Notes: generated by a model not told the origin, from the sequence alone. Positions 44,478-53,410 are shown, counted from the first letter of the stretch. The stretch: 64,000 bases of DNA from DASUPK01 sp963744105 (GCA_963744105.1 CAVUSJ010000002.1:62001-126000); one strand, 5' to 3'. A program made the numbers and translations.

Positions 44478-46059
44478 CTAGTCCCTGGTGACGACGTCCT
44501 CCTCCAGCGTGCTCACCGGACCCTGGTACTTGTCCTTCGCTGAGACGAGGTACCAGACCCCGAAGATCAGCGGTATTGCGACCGCCAGCGGCACGTAGTT
44601 CACGAGGCTCGCGTCGAACCCGTCGTTCCACGGCAGGCCCGCCGGTGTGTACGGCAGGTCGAGGGCGAACACGACCAGGATCACGAAGAGGATCCCGATG
44701 GTGTTGACCCACTTGTACCTCGGACCGAGCGTCCACGGGCCCGGCTTGAACGAGTCGCCGGCCCGGAGCCGCAGGTACACCGGGATGATGTAGGCGACGT
44801 ACAGGCCCGACCGTGCAGATTCCGGTCAGCGCGTAGAACGCGAACGGGACGTCATTCTTCCCGAACAGCGCCGGGATCGAGATCACCAGCGAGAAGAACG
44901 AGACCCCGATGACCGCGTTGAATGGCACACGGTCCCTGTTCACCCGGCGGAACAGGTTCCAGCCCGGGATCGCACGGTCGCGCGAGAACGCGTACCAGGT
45001 CCGTGACGCGCTGGTCAGACCGGCTGCGCCGCAGAACAGCTGGCCGACGGTTGCGATCAGGATCACCAGCTTCGCCGCCCAGGGGTCGAGCGCCGAGGTG
45101 AAGATGAACGTCGAGTACCCGGCGCCGCCATCGATCGCACTCACGTTCGTTGCCGCGAACAGGAACGAGAGCAGCAGGACCCAGCCGATGATGGCCGAGT
45201 AGAACACCGAGCGCCAGACGCCCTGCGCCGCGCTGATCGCGGCGCCCTGGGTCTCCTCGGCGGTGTGAGCGGAGGCGTCGTAGCCCGTCTCCGTGTACAT
45301 CGTCAGCAGGAACCCGATCGGCAGGACGAAGAACCAGAACCCGAAGTTGCTGGTCGAGCCGCCGAAGAAGCCGGACTCGTTGAACTTCTGGGTGAAGACG
45401 AAATCGGCGCTCTGATGGTGGTTCGGCACGATCCAGAGGAGACCGATGACCACCGCGACGCCGAGTAGGTGCCAACCGACCGAGATGTTGTTGAGCACGG
45501 CCAGGAAGCGGTCGGCGAAGATGTTCACCACCGTGTAGGCGAGCAGGATGATCAGGAAGAGCAGGAACTGCTCGCTCAGGACGTGGCTGGTGTCCCCGAA
45601 GTTGATCCCGAGGATGTTGAGCCCGTACAGGCCGAGCAGGATGTTGAGGAAGATCGCGGCGCCGTAGGCAACCGAGGCGACAATCCCGAGCAGCCCGACG
45701 ATGTTGAACCAGCCGGTCATCCAGCTCCAGCCCTTGCCGCCGAGGTCGTGGGCCCACCAGTAGGGCCCTCCGGCCGTCGGGTATGCCGAGGTGAGCTCGG
45801 CCATCGAGAAGGCCACGCAGAAGATCAGCAGGCAGAGAAGCGGCCAGCCCAAGGAGACCGCGATCGGGCCGCCGTTCAGCCAGGCGAAGCCGAACGAGGT
45901 GAAGCATCCCGCGAGAACCGAGATGATCGTGAAAGAGATCGCGAAGTTGGTGAACGCGCTCCAGGTTCGCGATAGCTCCTGCTTGTAGCCGAGCTCGGCC
46001 AGGCGCTCCTCGTCGCGCTTTACCTGGTCGACGTCAGAAAGGCCCTCAGGTGGAGTCAC
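44478..46059 (-). CDS. APC-family amino acid/amine permease, frameshifted
   Basis: GTG 46059 is preceded by GGAGGGAGAAGAG and gives VTPPEGLSDVDQVKRDEERL. About twelve membrane helices follow, with the APC signatures AFSMAELTSAYPTAGGPYWW, TETGYDASAHTAEETQGAA and ASRTWYAFSRDRAIPGWNLF. Near 44806 a run of three G shifts the frame. In the neighbouring frame the protein continues VAYIIPVYLRLRAGDSFKPG and ends EEDVVTRD at 44478. The type is close to GABA, choline or polyamine permeases of the ACT family, which would fit the gamma-glutamyl amine genes elsewhere in the window. The substrate is not certain. Confidence 0.8.
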
Positions 46060-46129
46060 TTCTCTTCTCCCTCCGTCGCGGCCCGCTCGCGTCCTTGCGT
46101 GGCAGGCCAATGTGCCGGAATGTCGGGAC

Positions 46130-46157
46130 CCTATGTGCGGAAGCGGACACGCGTCAA
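46130..46157 (-). promoter_or_regulatory. Candidate promoter of the APC permease
   Basis: On the minus strand TTGACG (complement of 46152-46157) and CATAGG (complement of 46130-46135) are spaced by 16 bases. They lie about 70 bases before the GTG start. This is the best -35 match in this intergenic region. Confidence 0.4.
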
Positions 46158-46206
46158 GTCCGATTTCCGCAAATTGACCAGGTTGCGGGGATCTTGTACG
46201 GATCGT

Positions 46207-46923
46207 CTAGGCCCCGAACCGGCCGAGGCCGATTCGGCGGAGGAGCCCTCTCGGCGAGCCCGGGCCACGTTCAGGGCGGGAAATCCGCTCCAGAGAGCCA
46301 AGTGTCTGTGGCTCCAGCGAATCGAGGTGGGAGGCCAGGGCGATGAACGCCTGCGCGGTGGTGAGCGCGTCGCCGTCAGCGTGATGGGGCCGATGTACGG
46401 GCAGGCCGAGCTCGCGCGCCATTTCAGACAACCCGATCGGCTCCCGTTTCGCCGCCGGCGCGCGACGCAGCCTGCGCAGCTCGCGGTCGAGCAGCGCGGT
46501 GTCGACGATCGGATTGCGGAGGTCGAGTCCGCGCCCGCGCAGTGCGTTGCCCAGGAAGCCGCGCTCCACCGCTGCGACGTGCCCGACCAGCGCCCTGCCC
46601 GTCAGCGCCTCGAGCAGCCCGTGGAAGAGCTCTGAGAGTGAGGGCGCATCGACCAGATCCGATTCGCGCAGGCCGTGGATCCGGATGGTGTCCGCGCCCG
46701 GCATCCGGCGGGGCCGCACGAGCTCGTAGCGAGCGTCCACGAGGCTGACCTTGCCGTCCGCCACCGTGACGGCCGCGAACGAGATGATCTCGTCCTCGGA
46801 GGGATCGAGCCCGGTGGTCTCCAGGTCGATCACGGTGTATTCGACCTCCCTCCAGGGGGAACCTCCCTTCGGCAGTGGGGCCTCCATGTATGCGCGCCCG
46901 CTGGCTTCGTCGGACCAGGGCAC
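46207..46923 (-). CDS. DnaQ-like 3'-5' exonuclease
   Basis: The 238-residue protein is a DEDDh exonuclease. Exo I reads YTVIDLETTGLDPSEDEIIS with the Asp-Glu pair; Exo II has GHVAAVERGFLGNAL, where Asp would be expected and Val-Glu is seen; Exo III reads HHADGDALTTAQAF. Homologues encoded next to DUF294/CBS proteins are common, and this gene follows such a protein by two bases. A role in nucleotide or RNA turnover tied to signalling is possible. The GTG start at 46923 is used; ATG 46887 is an alternative that begins nearer the Exo I strand. Confidence 0.82.
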   Translation of the reverse strand: MPWSDEASGRAYMEAPLPKGGSPWREVEYTVIDLETTGLDPSEDEIISFAAVTVADGKVSLVDARYELVRPRRMPGADTIRIHGLRESDLVDAPSLSELFHGLLEALTGRALVGHVAAVERGFLGNALRGRGLDLRNPIVDTALLDRELRRLRRAPAAKREPIGLSEMARELGLPVHRPHHADGDALTTAQAFIALASHLDSLEPQTLGSLERISRPERGPGSPRGLLRRIGLGRFGA

Positions 46924-46925
46924 GG

Positions 46926-48797
46926 TCAGCGCGCCGACAGCTCGCCCGTGAGCGAGCGCTGGACTGCGGCGACCTCGCGGAAGGCGTCCCGCAGGTAGCG
47001 CCTCGTCAGCGGATCGAGCTGCTTCGGGTCGAGGCGGCTGTCGGGCGCCTGGCCGCGTTCGATCTGGCCGGCCTGGTGGTCGAGGCGGAGCGTGCTGAAC
47101 AGGTCGAAGGCCTCTTCGAGGACGCGCGCCTCGGTGGCGCCGAGCACCCCTTGTTCCGCGGCGGCCCGCAGGCGCTCGAGCGTCGGGGTGGCGCGGACGT
47201 GGGCCTTGAGCGCCGCGTAGCGAGCCAGGTCCACGATCGGGAGGAGGCCGCCGGTCTTGATGTCGAACGTGCCCTTCTGCTCGCCGGAGTCCTCCACGAC
47301 GATGTCCTGCCTGAAGCCGGTGGGCGGCTTCGCGGCCAGCGCCAGGCGCAGCATCCAGCGCTCGAGCTGCGAGCGGTTGCCGGTCTCGAAGAGCAGCGGT
47401 TTCACGTCAAGGGCCTTCGAGCCATAGACGATTCGGCCGTCCAGCAGGATCGACGTCGCGATCAGGACACGGTTGTCGCTCGGACGGGAGAGCCATCCCT
47501 CGATGGCCCGCCGCCAGTCCTCGATGGAGCTGGCCGAGAATGCGCCCGAGGCGGTTACGCCGTGGGGGTCGAGCTTCCAGCCGATCACACGTACGCAATC
47601 CGCGACATGAGCCGCGAGGCCGCGCATGTAGTCCCCCGTCCGTGTCGACGCCAACGCCCGGCCCGCAGGGGAAAGGGGGTCGTCCTCAGGGGCGTCCCTC
47701 CACGCCATGCCTGAGTCGACGTCGGAGGAGGGGACCGGCTCGCGCCGCCCGTGACTTCCCAGGGACATCCAGCAGAACTCGGCCGGCGGCGGCCCCTCGG
47801 ACTCGATTCCGAGGTCGATCATCCGAGCGATCAGCGCATCCGCGACGGCCGAGGTCAGCTCGCTCACCTGGACGGGGGAGAGCTGCGCCCGGTGGAGGGT
47901 CACCACGGTGGAGTTCAGGCGAGCGGCGATGTCTCGGAGCTCGTTCTTGCTCTTCGCTCTTGCGATGGAGCGCCGGAGCACGAAGGGCGAGCGAGTCTCG
48001 GCGGCCACCAGATCGATCGCGACGATCACGCCGAGAACTTCGGATCGCGGCGAGAGCACCGGCACATGACGGATGTCGTGCTCGAGCATCGTCAGCATCA
48101 CGTCGGCGCCGGTCTGGTCCCGCCCGACGGTGAAGACGGGAGTCGTCATCGCCGCGTTCACCGGATCCTCCGGTGTGAGCTTGCCGCCGATGACCTTCGA
48201 GCGCAGGTCGCTATCGGTGACGATCCCGTGCTCGCCGTGGCCCAGCTCGACCAGGACCGCGCTGACGTCATTCGTGCTCATCGACCGCGCCGTCTCCCGC
48301 AGACTCAGGTCCGCATCGACGATCACCGGCGGTCTGCGGACCAACGCGCCCGCGGTCTGCTGGGCGACCTCGGGGCTCGGCGACACGAGCCCGCCGTCGC
48401 CGCCGGGTGGCGTCCGGGCGAGCAGGGAGCGGGTCAGGTACTTGATGCCCGACGGTCGGCCGAGCAGGGGAACGACGTCGTCTGCGGCGAGGGAGTAGGC
48501 GAGCGTGTCCTCCTTCGCCCTCGCCTCCAGCCGCGCCGGGAGGCCGGAGAGCACCGATGGATGCCCGAACATCTCACCCTCACCGAGCTGGTCGACGGCC
48601 CTTCCCCGGTCGACGAGCTCCACCGACCCGCGCCTGATCACCCGGATACGTCCCTGGGACAGCGCGCCCTGGGTCACGATCGTGGTTCCCGCGGGGAAGA
48701 ACTCGACCTCGGTCTTCGCCGCGAGGGCCTCGAGGGCGGCTTCGTCGAGTCCACTGAAGGGATCCCGCCCCCCCAGGAACTCGGCGATGTCGTGCAT
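46926..48797 (-). CDS. cNMP-binding / CBS-pair / DUF294 nucleotidyltransferase-like protein
   Basis: The 623-residue protein has an N-terminal cyclic nucleotide-binding domain (about 1-125: FFPAGTTIVTQGALSQGRIR, GEGEMFGHPSVLSG). A CBS pair follows (about 150-275: SLRETARSMSTNDVSAVLVE, DVMLTMLEHDIRHVPVL). Then comes the DUF294 putative nucleotidyltransferase with GSHGRREPVPSSDVDSGM (G-S-x-G-R-x-E and D-x-D) and a C-terminal helical domain. The layout equals the GlnD-related DUF294-CBS family. It probably links adenine- or cyclic-nucleotide levels to a nucleotidyl transfer on an unknown partner. It stands eight bases after a STAS gene and two before a DnaQ-like exonuclease, within a signalling run. 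Confidence 0.88.
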   Translation of the reverse strand: MHDIAEFLGGRDPFSGLDEAALEALAAKTEVEFFPAGTTIVTQGALSQGRIRVIRRGSVELVDRGRAVDQLGEGEMFGHPSVLSGLPARLEARAKEDTLAYSLAADDVVPLLGRPSGIKYLTRSLLARTPPGGDGGLVSPSPEVAQQTAGALVRRPPVIVDADLSLRETARSMSTNDVSAVLVELGHGEHGIVTDSDLRSKVIGGKLTPEDPVNAAMTTPVFTVGRDQTGADVMLTMLEHDIRHVPVLSPRSEVLGVIVAIDLVAAETRSPFVLRRSIARAKSKNELRDIAARLNSTVVTLHRAQLSPVQVSELTSAVADALIARMIDLGIESEGPPPAEFCWMSLGSHGRREPVPSSDVDSGMAWRDAPEDDPLSPAGRALASTRTGDYMRGLAAHVADCVRVIGWKLDPHGVTASGAFSASSIEDWRRAIEGWLSRPSDNRVLIATSILLDGRIVYGSKALDVKPLLFETGNRSQLERWMLRLALAAKPPTGFRQDIVVEDSGEQKGTFDIKTGGLLPIVDLARYAALKAHVRATPTLERLRAAAEQGVLGATEARVLEEAFDLFSTLRLDHQAGQIERGQAPDSRLDPKQLDPLTRRYLRDAFREVAAVQRSLTGELSAR

Positions 48798-48805
48798 CTC
48801 CTAGA

Positions 48806-49186
48806 TCAGTCGCTGATCGTCGCGGCGGCTTCCTCGACCGTCGGACGGATGGGGATCACGCGGTCGATGCCCATCACGGTGAGGATGCGGAGGATCTGCT
48901 CGCTTGATGCAGCGACGGCCAGATGCTCGGAGCCCTCATCCGAGTTCTGGGCCTCGCGCGAGAGAAGCAGGGCGCGGACGCCGCTCGAGTCGATGAACTC
49001 GCACTCGGTCAGGTCGACCACGATCCCTTTCGATTCGGATGCCAGGGCGTTGCGCAGCTCGCCCCGAAGCTCCTCCTCATGGGACATGTCGACCTCGCCG
49101 GCCACGCGGACGACGAAGACGTCGTCGGGACCGGGCCCCGAGTCGATCTCGAACTGCGGAATGTCAGCGCTCGGTGTTGCGGACAT
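48806..49186 (-). CDS. STAS-domain anti-sigma factor antagonist
   Basis: From ATG 49186, preceded by GGAGGGGG, the protein has 126 residues. The STAS fold shows VVRVAGEVDMSHEEELRGEL and VVDLTECEFIDSSGVRALLL, where the Ser in DSSG is the usual phosphorylation site recognised by an anti-sigma kinase. No anti-sigma kinase or phosphatase gene is present in the window, so its partner is elsewhere. It sits between the CBS-DUF294 gene and the unknown paralogue pair. Confidence 0.9.
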   Translation of the reverse strand: MSATPSADIPQFEIDSGPGPDDVFVVRVAGEVDMSHEEELRGELRNALASESKGIVVDLTECEFIDSSGVRALLLSREAQNSDEGSEHLAVAASSEQILRILTVMGIDRVIPIRPTVEEAAATISD

Positions 49187-49243
49187 TGGTCCCCCTCCGA
49201 CAACTGAGGTGTTCACATGGTACTTGTGGTGGAACCCCCTGAG

Positions 49244-49672
49244 CTAGTCGAGGTCAAGCGCGGCGCGCGCCTCCCTCACCGCGTCGTCGACGCTGTCCTC
49301 GGACGGCCAGAACATGGGAGATTCACCATCGCGGATCAGCCGGTCGGCCAGGATCACTCCGCGGGGGTCGACGGGCATGCTCCCCTCGAGCGCGTCGCAG
49401 AGATCGCGGATCAGCGGCCCCGTTCTGATGATCTCGAGATCCCTGAGACGAACCTGCGCCTTCATGAAGATCCGGCGGGCGTGCTCGGCCGCATCGAGCA
49501 TCTCCCTCAGCGCCCGGGCGATGTCCGCCCGATTGTCAGGGTCGAGAAGCTCGGCGCTGCGCGCTCTCGTCAGCCGGCTCTCCTCGAGACGGGCCCCGGC
49601 GAGCAGGCGGTCGTCGAGGCTGTGCGCGCGGAACCTGGCGAGAGTGCGATCCATGAAGCCGGGGCTTGCCAC
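49244..49672 (-). CDS. Unknown helical protein (family member 2)
   Basis: The 142-residue product starts at GTG 49672, with GGGAGA ten bases upstream; ATG 49654 is an alternative. It shares SLDDRLLAGARLEESRL and DPDNRADIARALREML with its upstream neighbour and with the kdp-linked protein at 34.4 kb. Its C-terminal half has LEIIRTGPLIRDLCDALEG and GVILADRLIRDGESPMFW, which the tandem neighbour also has. No signal or membrane segment is visible. The family is not known to me. Tandem duplication within a second-messenger/STAS cluster suggests a regulatory or adaptor role. Confidence 0.65.
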   Translation of the reverse strand: MASPGFMDRTLARFRAHSLDDRLLAGARLEESRLTRARSAELLDPDNRADIARALREMLDAAEHARRIFMKAQVRLRDLEIIRTGPLIRDLCDALEGSMPVDPRGVILADRLIRDGESPMFWPSEDSVDDAVREARAALDLD

Positions 49673-49716
49673 GTCCGTGAGTCTCCCGCACTCACCCGGA
49701 CGATGTCCGCCAGGTC

Positions 49717-50211
49717 TCAGCCCAGAAGCAGCGCGGCGCGGGCGTGCCTGACCGCGGTCTCGACCGTTTCCACAGGCTCCTCCTGGTTCACCTTCACATC
49801 GCTGCGCCAGTAGACCGGCGAACTGCCGTCCCGAATGAGCCGGTCGGCCAGAATCACACCGCGCGGACCGACCGCCTGCTCCTCCTCGAGCTCGGAGGCC
49901 AGCGTGAGGATCAGCGGTTCGGTCTGGATCACCTCTTGCGCTCGCAGCGGGATCTCGGCGACGAACGGATTGGCGCGAGGTCGCTTCGCCGCCTCCGGCA
50001 GCCTGCGAAGCGCGCTCGCGAGGTCGGCGCGGTATCTCCGGTCAAGCAGCCGAGCCAGTCGGGCCTGGACGACGCGACTCCCGTTGGGTCCCCGCCCTGC
50101 CAGGAGCTGGTTGTCGATCGCCCGTCCGCGGACTCTCGCGAGCAGCCTGGTCACTCGGCCAGGTTCAACACGCTCGAACAGCGCAGAAACCGAGGTTGGA
50201 GTGGTCGCCAC
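49717..50211 (-). CDS. Unknown helical protein (family member 3)
   Basis: The 164-residue protein starts at GTG 50211 with AGAAGGATC as ribosome site. Key blocks are RAIDNQLLAGRGPNGSRV, ARLARLLDRRYRADLASAL, IQTEPLILTLASELEEEQ and GVILADRLIRDGSSPVYW. The last two match the neighbour at 49244-49672 closely, so the pair arose by duplication. Compared with that paralogue it has a longer insertion (EAAKRPRANPFVAEI) and an extended acidic stretch before the final helix. Cytoplasmic location is likely. It follows a GGDEF-EAL gene by 58 bp on the same strand. Confidence 0.65.
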   Translation of the reverse strand: MATTPTSVSALFERVEPGRVTRLLARVRGRAIDNQLLAGRGPNGSRVVQARLARLLDRRYRADLASALRRLPEAAKRPRANPFVAEIPLRAQEVIQTEPLILTLASELEEEQAVGPRGVILADRLIRDGSSPVYWRSDVKVNQEEPVETVETAVRHARAALLLG

Positions 50212-50269
50212 GATCCTTCTGAGGGAATGTGGCCCACCAAGACGCCAATTTCAACCTCGGGATCTCGGA

Positions 50270-52681
50270 TCAGGTGAACGCCGGCATGGGCCGCTCGAGC
50301 AGCCGCTCGACCTGCCCAACCGGAACCGGCTCCGAGAAGTGGAAGCCTTGGGCGAAGCCGCAGCCGAGGGCGCTCGCCATCCGCACCTGCTCGTGGGTCT
50401 CGATGCCCTCGGCGACCACTCCGATGCCGATCGTGTCGGCCATCTCGTTGACGGCGCGGACGATCGCGGCGTCGTGCGAGCCCTCGCTGAGGTTCTCCAC
50501 GAAGGTGCGATCGAGCTTGATCATCGAGAGCGGCAGCCGCTTCAGGGAGCCGAGGGAGGAGAAGCCCACGCCGAAGTCGTCCAGGACCAGGCGAACGCCG
50601 AGGCCCTTCAGCAACTCGAGCGTACGCTCGACGAAGGAGGTGTCGTCGAGCAGCGTCGTCTCGGTCAGCTCCAGCCAGAGGCTCGAAGGATCGATCCGAT
50701 TCGCCCGAACCGAGCCCTCGATGTGGGAGAGGAGATCCGGATCGGCGATCTCCCTCGCGGAGAGGTTGACCGCGACGGACACGGGAGCCGAGTCCGGATG
50801 GAGCTCCTGCCAGGCGGCCGCCTGGCGGCAGGCCTGCTCGATCACCCAGCGCCCGATCGGCACGATCAGCCGAGACTCCTCGGCGACGGGGATGAAGCCG
50901 ACAGGCCTGACCAGCCCGCGCTCGGGGTGGTTCCAGCGCAGCAGCGCCTCCAGGGCCACGATCGATCCGTCGCTCAGCTTGATCACCGGCTGGTAGTGGA
51001 GCTCGAGCTCCTCGCGCTGGAGCGCCCGCCGCAGGTCGTTCTCGACCTGCATGTGCTCGATCACGCGGGAGCGCATGACCTCGTCGAAGATCTCGTAGCC
51101 GCCGCGGCCGCGCTCCTTGGCGCGGTAGAGGGCCGAGTCGGCATCCCGGATCAGGGCCTCGGGCGCCTCGTTGCCCGAGCCGATGGCGATGCCGACGCTC
51201 GCGCTCACGAAGTGCTCCCGGTCGCGCAGCACGAACGGCCGCGAGAGAGCCTCCGCGATCCGCTCCGCGATTCGCGTCGCGCCGCGCTCGCTGCCGATGT
51301 CCTCCGCCAGGACGGCGAACTCGTCGCCCCCGAACCGGGCAACGGTGTCACCCGGGCGCAGGGCCTGCTCGATCCGGGGCGCGACGGCGCCGAGCAGCTC
51401 GTCGCCGGCGGCGTGACCGAGGCTGTCGTTGACGAGCTTGAACTGGTCGAGGTCGAGGAAGAGCACGGCGATCGAGTTCTCGCGCCGGGCGGCCACCGAG
51501 AGGGCGTGCTGGAGCCGGTCGAGGAAGAGGTTGCGGTTGGGGAGGCCGGTGAGCGGGTCGTGGAGCGCCTCGTGCTGGGTCCGCTCCTCGGTCCGGCGCC
51601 GCTCGATCGCGTTCGCGAGGACGTTCGCGATCGACTGCATGAAGGAGACGTCGTCCTGAGTGAAGTTCCGCGGTGTCCGGGAGCCGACGCCCAGCACCCC
51701 GTATGGGTCGCCCTTCGCCTTGATCAGGACGGTGACCGCACTGCGCATCCCAGCGTCCGCCTGCAGCTTCGACTCGCGGAAGCGGTTCTCGGTGTGCCAG
51801 TCGTCGACGACGATCGGAAGCCCGGTCGCCAGCGCGTACCCGGACTGGGACTGGTGGCCCGTCGCCACCCTCGTCCGCCCGACGTCCTCCTCGGGCAGGC
51901 CGGCGGCGGAGATCAGCAGAAGCTCGTCGCCGCCGGGCAGCAGCTTGAGCACCCCGCCGATGTCGATGTCGAGCACCCGCTGCATCAGCGCGGTCGCCTC
52001 GTCGGTGAGCTCGTCGATGTCCGTGCCCTCCAGGGCGAGCTGGCCGAACTGAGCCACCGCCATCTGCTGGCGGGTCAGCTTGCGGCTGGTCTCCTCGCTG
52101 CGTGCCCGCGCGGCGGCCGTCTCGCCGAGCGCGTTGCGCTGCCGGGTCAGATTGCGGGCCTCCCAGGTGCCCATCAGGCCGACGCAAACCATCGCGAAGA
52201 GCCCGAAGCCGTCGAGCGGCAGGCCGCCCCCGACGGCGAAGGCCAGGACGGCGAGGGCCACAATGTCCACCAGCCCGACCACGGCGACCGCGCGAGGCGT
52301 GTACGCGAGGGCCGCGAACAGGAACGGGAGGACCAGCAGCAGGACGTACGGGCTCGTCGATCCGCCATCCAGGCTGGCGATGGCCGCGACCAGCAGGATG
52401 TCGCTGACCGACCAGCCGATGAAGAAGAGGTCCGCGTAACGGCTGCGGACGATGCGCTCGCCGGGGAGCGCCAGAAGCACGGGGACGCTGAGCAGGCCGA
52501 GGACGGTCGCGGCGATGATCAGGTCGCGGTGGGGCCCGCTCCAGGTGTGCAGCGCGTAGGCGCCTCCGCCGAGGCAGACGATGACCGTGAGCCAGATGCC
52601 GACCCCGATCGAGTCGAGCCGGCTCCGGATTTCCTGCTCAGCGACGTCGCCGGCCGGCGCCGGCGCGGTAACCCCCCTCAT
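50270..52681 (-). CDS. Membrane GAF-GGDEF-EAL cyclic-di-GMP signalling protein
   Basis: The 803-residue protein has about six N-terminal membrane helices (residues 25-170), then a coiled linker and a GAF domain (about 200-345: RSAVTVLIKAKGDPYGVLGV). A diguanylate cyclase domain follows with the intact site FGGDEFAVLAED and an upstream LFLDLDQFKLVNDSLGHAAG. The last is a phosphodiesterase domain with EALLRWNHPERG, LTETTLLDD, LDDFGVGFSSLGSLKRLPL and KLDRTFVENL. Both active sites look complete, so it may make and degrade cyclic-di-GMP depending on the GAF/membrane signal. It heads the minus-strand signalling run. Its start is divergent from a SnoaL-like gene. Confidence 0.93.
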   Translation of the reverse strand: MRGVTAPAPAGDVAEQEIRSRLDSIGVGIWLTVIVCLGGGAYALHTWSGPHRDLIIAATVLGLLSVPVLLALPGERIVRSRYADLFFIGWSVSDILLVAAIASLDGGSTSPYVLLLVLPFLFAALAYTPRAVAVVGLVDIVALAVLAFAVGGGLPLDGFGLFAMVCVGLMGTWEARNLTRQRNALGETAAARARSEETSRKLTRQQMAVAQFGQLALEGTDIDELTDEATALMQRVLDIDIGGVLKLLPGGDELLLISAAGLPEEDVGRTRVATGHQSQSGYALATGLPIVVDDWHTENRFRESKLQADAGMRSAVTVLIKAKGDPYGVLGVGSRTPRNFTQDDVSFMQSIANVLANAIERRRTEERTQHEALHDPLTGLPNRNLFLDRLQHALSVAARRENSIAVLFLDLDQFKLVNDSLGHAAGDELLGAVAPRIEQALRPGDTVARFGGDEFAVLAEDIGSERGATRIAERIAEALSRPFVLRDREHFVSASVGIAIGSGNEAPEALIRDADSALYRAKERGRGGYEIFDEVMRSRVIEHMQVENDLRRALQREELELHYQPVIKLSDGSIVALEALLRWNHPERGLVRPVGFIPVAEESRLIVPIGRWVIEQACRQAAAWQELHPDSAPVSVAVNLSAREIADPDLLSHIEGSVRANRIDPSSLWLELTETTLLDDTSFVERTLELLKGLGVRLVLDDFGVGFSSLGSLKRLPLSMIKLDRTFVENLSEGSHDAAIVRAVNEMADTIGIGVVAEGIETHEQVRMASALGCGFAQGFHFSEPVPVGQVERLLERPMPAFT

Positions 52682-52773
52682 GCTGGAAGTTGCCTCCGCG
52701 ATGGCTCCGATAGCTTCCCCGGGCTACCGCGCGGCGTCATCCGCACTACTGGGGAAATACAGAGGGCCATCAA

Positions 52774-53235
52774 ATGTACGACCAGCACGACATCGAGATG
52801 CTCGAGCGGCAGTTCAATGCCGCGATGGAGGAGGCGGACACCGGCACTGCGCTGGATGCGGTGAGGCGCATATACGACGAGTTCGACCGTGGCGGGGCCG
52901 GACTTGAGGCCCTGCTGCATCCGGACTTCCAGATCCGCATGGAGACCGTCTTCATCGACGGCAAGACCTACAAGGGCATGCGCGGCTTCAGGAACTGGCG
53001 CGGTGACATGGAGGAGCTCTTCGAGAAGGACAGCTTCCGGCCCGAGGGGCTGAGGGCCGCCGCCGATGGCCGCTGGGTCGTCCTCGGCCGCCTCCAGATC
53101 ACCCAGAAGGACAGCGGCGACGAGCTCGACGTCCCGCTCGCCCACGTCCTCGAGCAGCGCGACCGCAAGGTCGCCGGCGTCACCGCATACTCCGAGATCT
53201 CTGCGGCGCTCGAGTCGGTCGACCTGCCTGTTTAG
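52774..53235 (+). CDS. SnoaL/NTF2-like protein
   Basis: The 153-residue protein fits the SnoaL-like NTF2 fold: an N-terminal helix pair (ALDAVRRIYDEFDRGGAG), LLHPDFQIRMETVFIDG, KGMRGFRNWRGDMEELF, and a strand pair RWVVLGRLQITQKDSG with AHVLEQRDRKVAGVTAY. Such folds serve as small enzymes or ligand-binding domains; the function here is unknown. It is cytoplasmic by sequence. It is separated by 76 bp from a tiny membrane-protein gene on the same strand. Confidence 0.78.
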   Translation: MYDQHDIEMLERQFNAAMEEADTGTALDAVRRIYDEFDRGGAGLEALLHPDFQIRMETVFIDGKTYKGMRGFRNWRGDMEELFEKDSFRPEGLRAAADGRWVVLGRLQITQKDSGDELDVPLAHVLEQRDRKVAGVTAYSEISAALESVDLPV

Positions 53236-53299
53236 TGGCCACCGGGGTTCGCTCGTTATAGAGTCCGCCTGAAGTTGAGGATGGGTCACTCACGAGGAG

Positions 53300-53311
53300 A
53301 GGAGGTGATCC
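53300..53311 (+). promoter_or_regulatory. Near-complete anti-Shine-Dalgarno match
   Basis: AGGAGGTGATCC at 53300-53311 is complementary to twelve consecutive bases at the 3' end of 16S rRNA and ends directly at the ATG of a 32-codon gene. Such extended pairing is unusual and implies strong initiation, or slow clearance of the ribosome. Confidence 0.8.
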
Positions 53312-53410
53312 ATGGGAACGGAAAACCAGGGCCTCGCAAATATTCTCGGCCTCGTCTGTGTGCTCTTCTTGGTGCTGCTCGTCATCGGCTACATCGTCGG
53401 TAAGGCCTGA
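53312..53410 (+). CDS. 32-residue single-pass membrane peptide
   Basis: ATG 53312 opens a 32-codon frame encoding a short polar head (MGTENQGLAN), one helix (ILGLVCVLFLVLLVIGYIV) and the end GKA. The ribosome site is exceptional, as described separately, and a strong hairpin follows 33 bases after the stop. Site, frame and terminator together show that this is a real small gene. It resembles no family I can name. A highly expressed small membrane protein could be a lipid-bilayer or complex stabiliser, or a toxin-like peptide; there is no antisense partner visible. Confidence 0.72.
   Translation: MGTENQGLANILGLVCVLFLVLLVIGYIVGKA

Noticed and set aside
37254..46206. Genomic island or recent transfer of the frameshift-rich segment
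   Set aside because: There is no tRNA, integrase, direct repeat or change in codon style at its edges. Only the indels are unusual, which points to sequence quality.
49835..52864. A 1009-codon open frame on the plus strand antisense to the GGDEF-EAL gene
   Set aside because: It is Arg/Asp/Gln/Pro-rich low-information sequence caused by high GC codon bias. The minus-strand frame carries complete GGDEF and EAL motifs.
53233..53260. Possible third copy of the 78-bp repeat after the SnoaL-like gene (TAGTGGCCACC)
   Set aside because: Only about ten bases match. The inverted end, internal hairpins and convergent-gene setting are missing.
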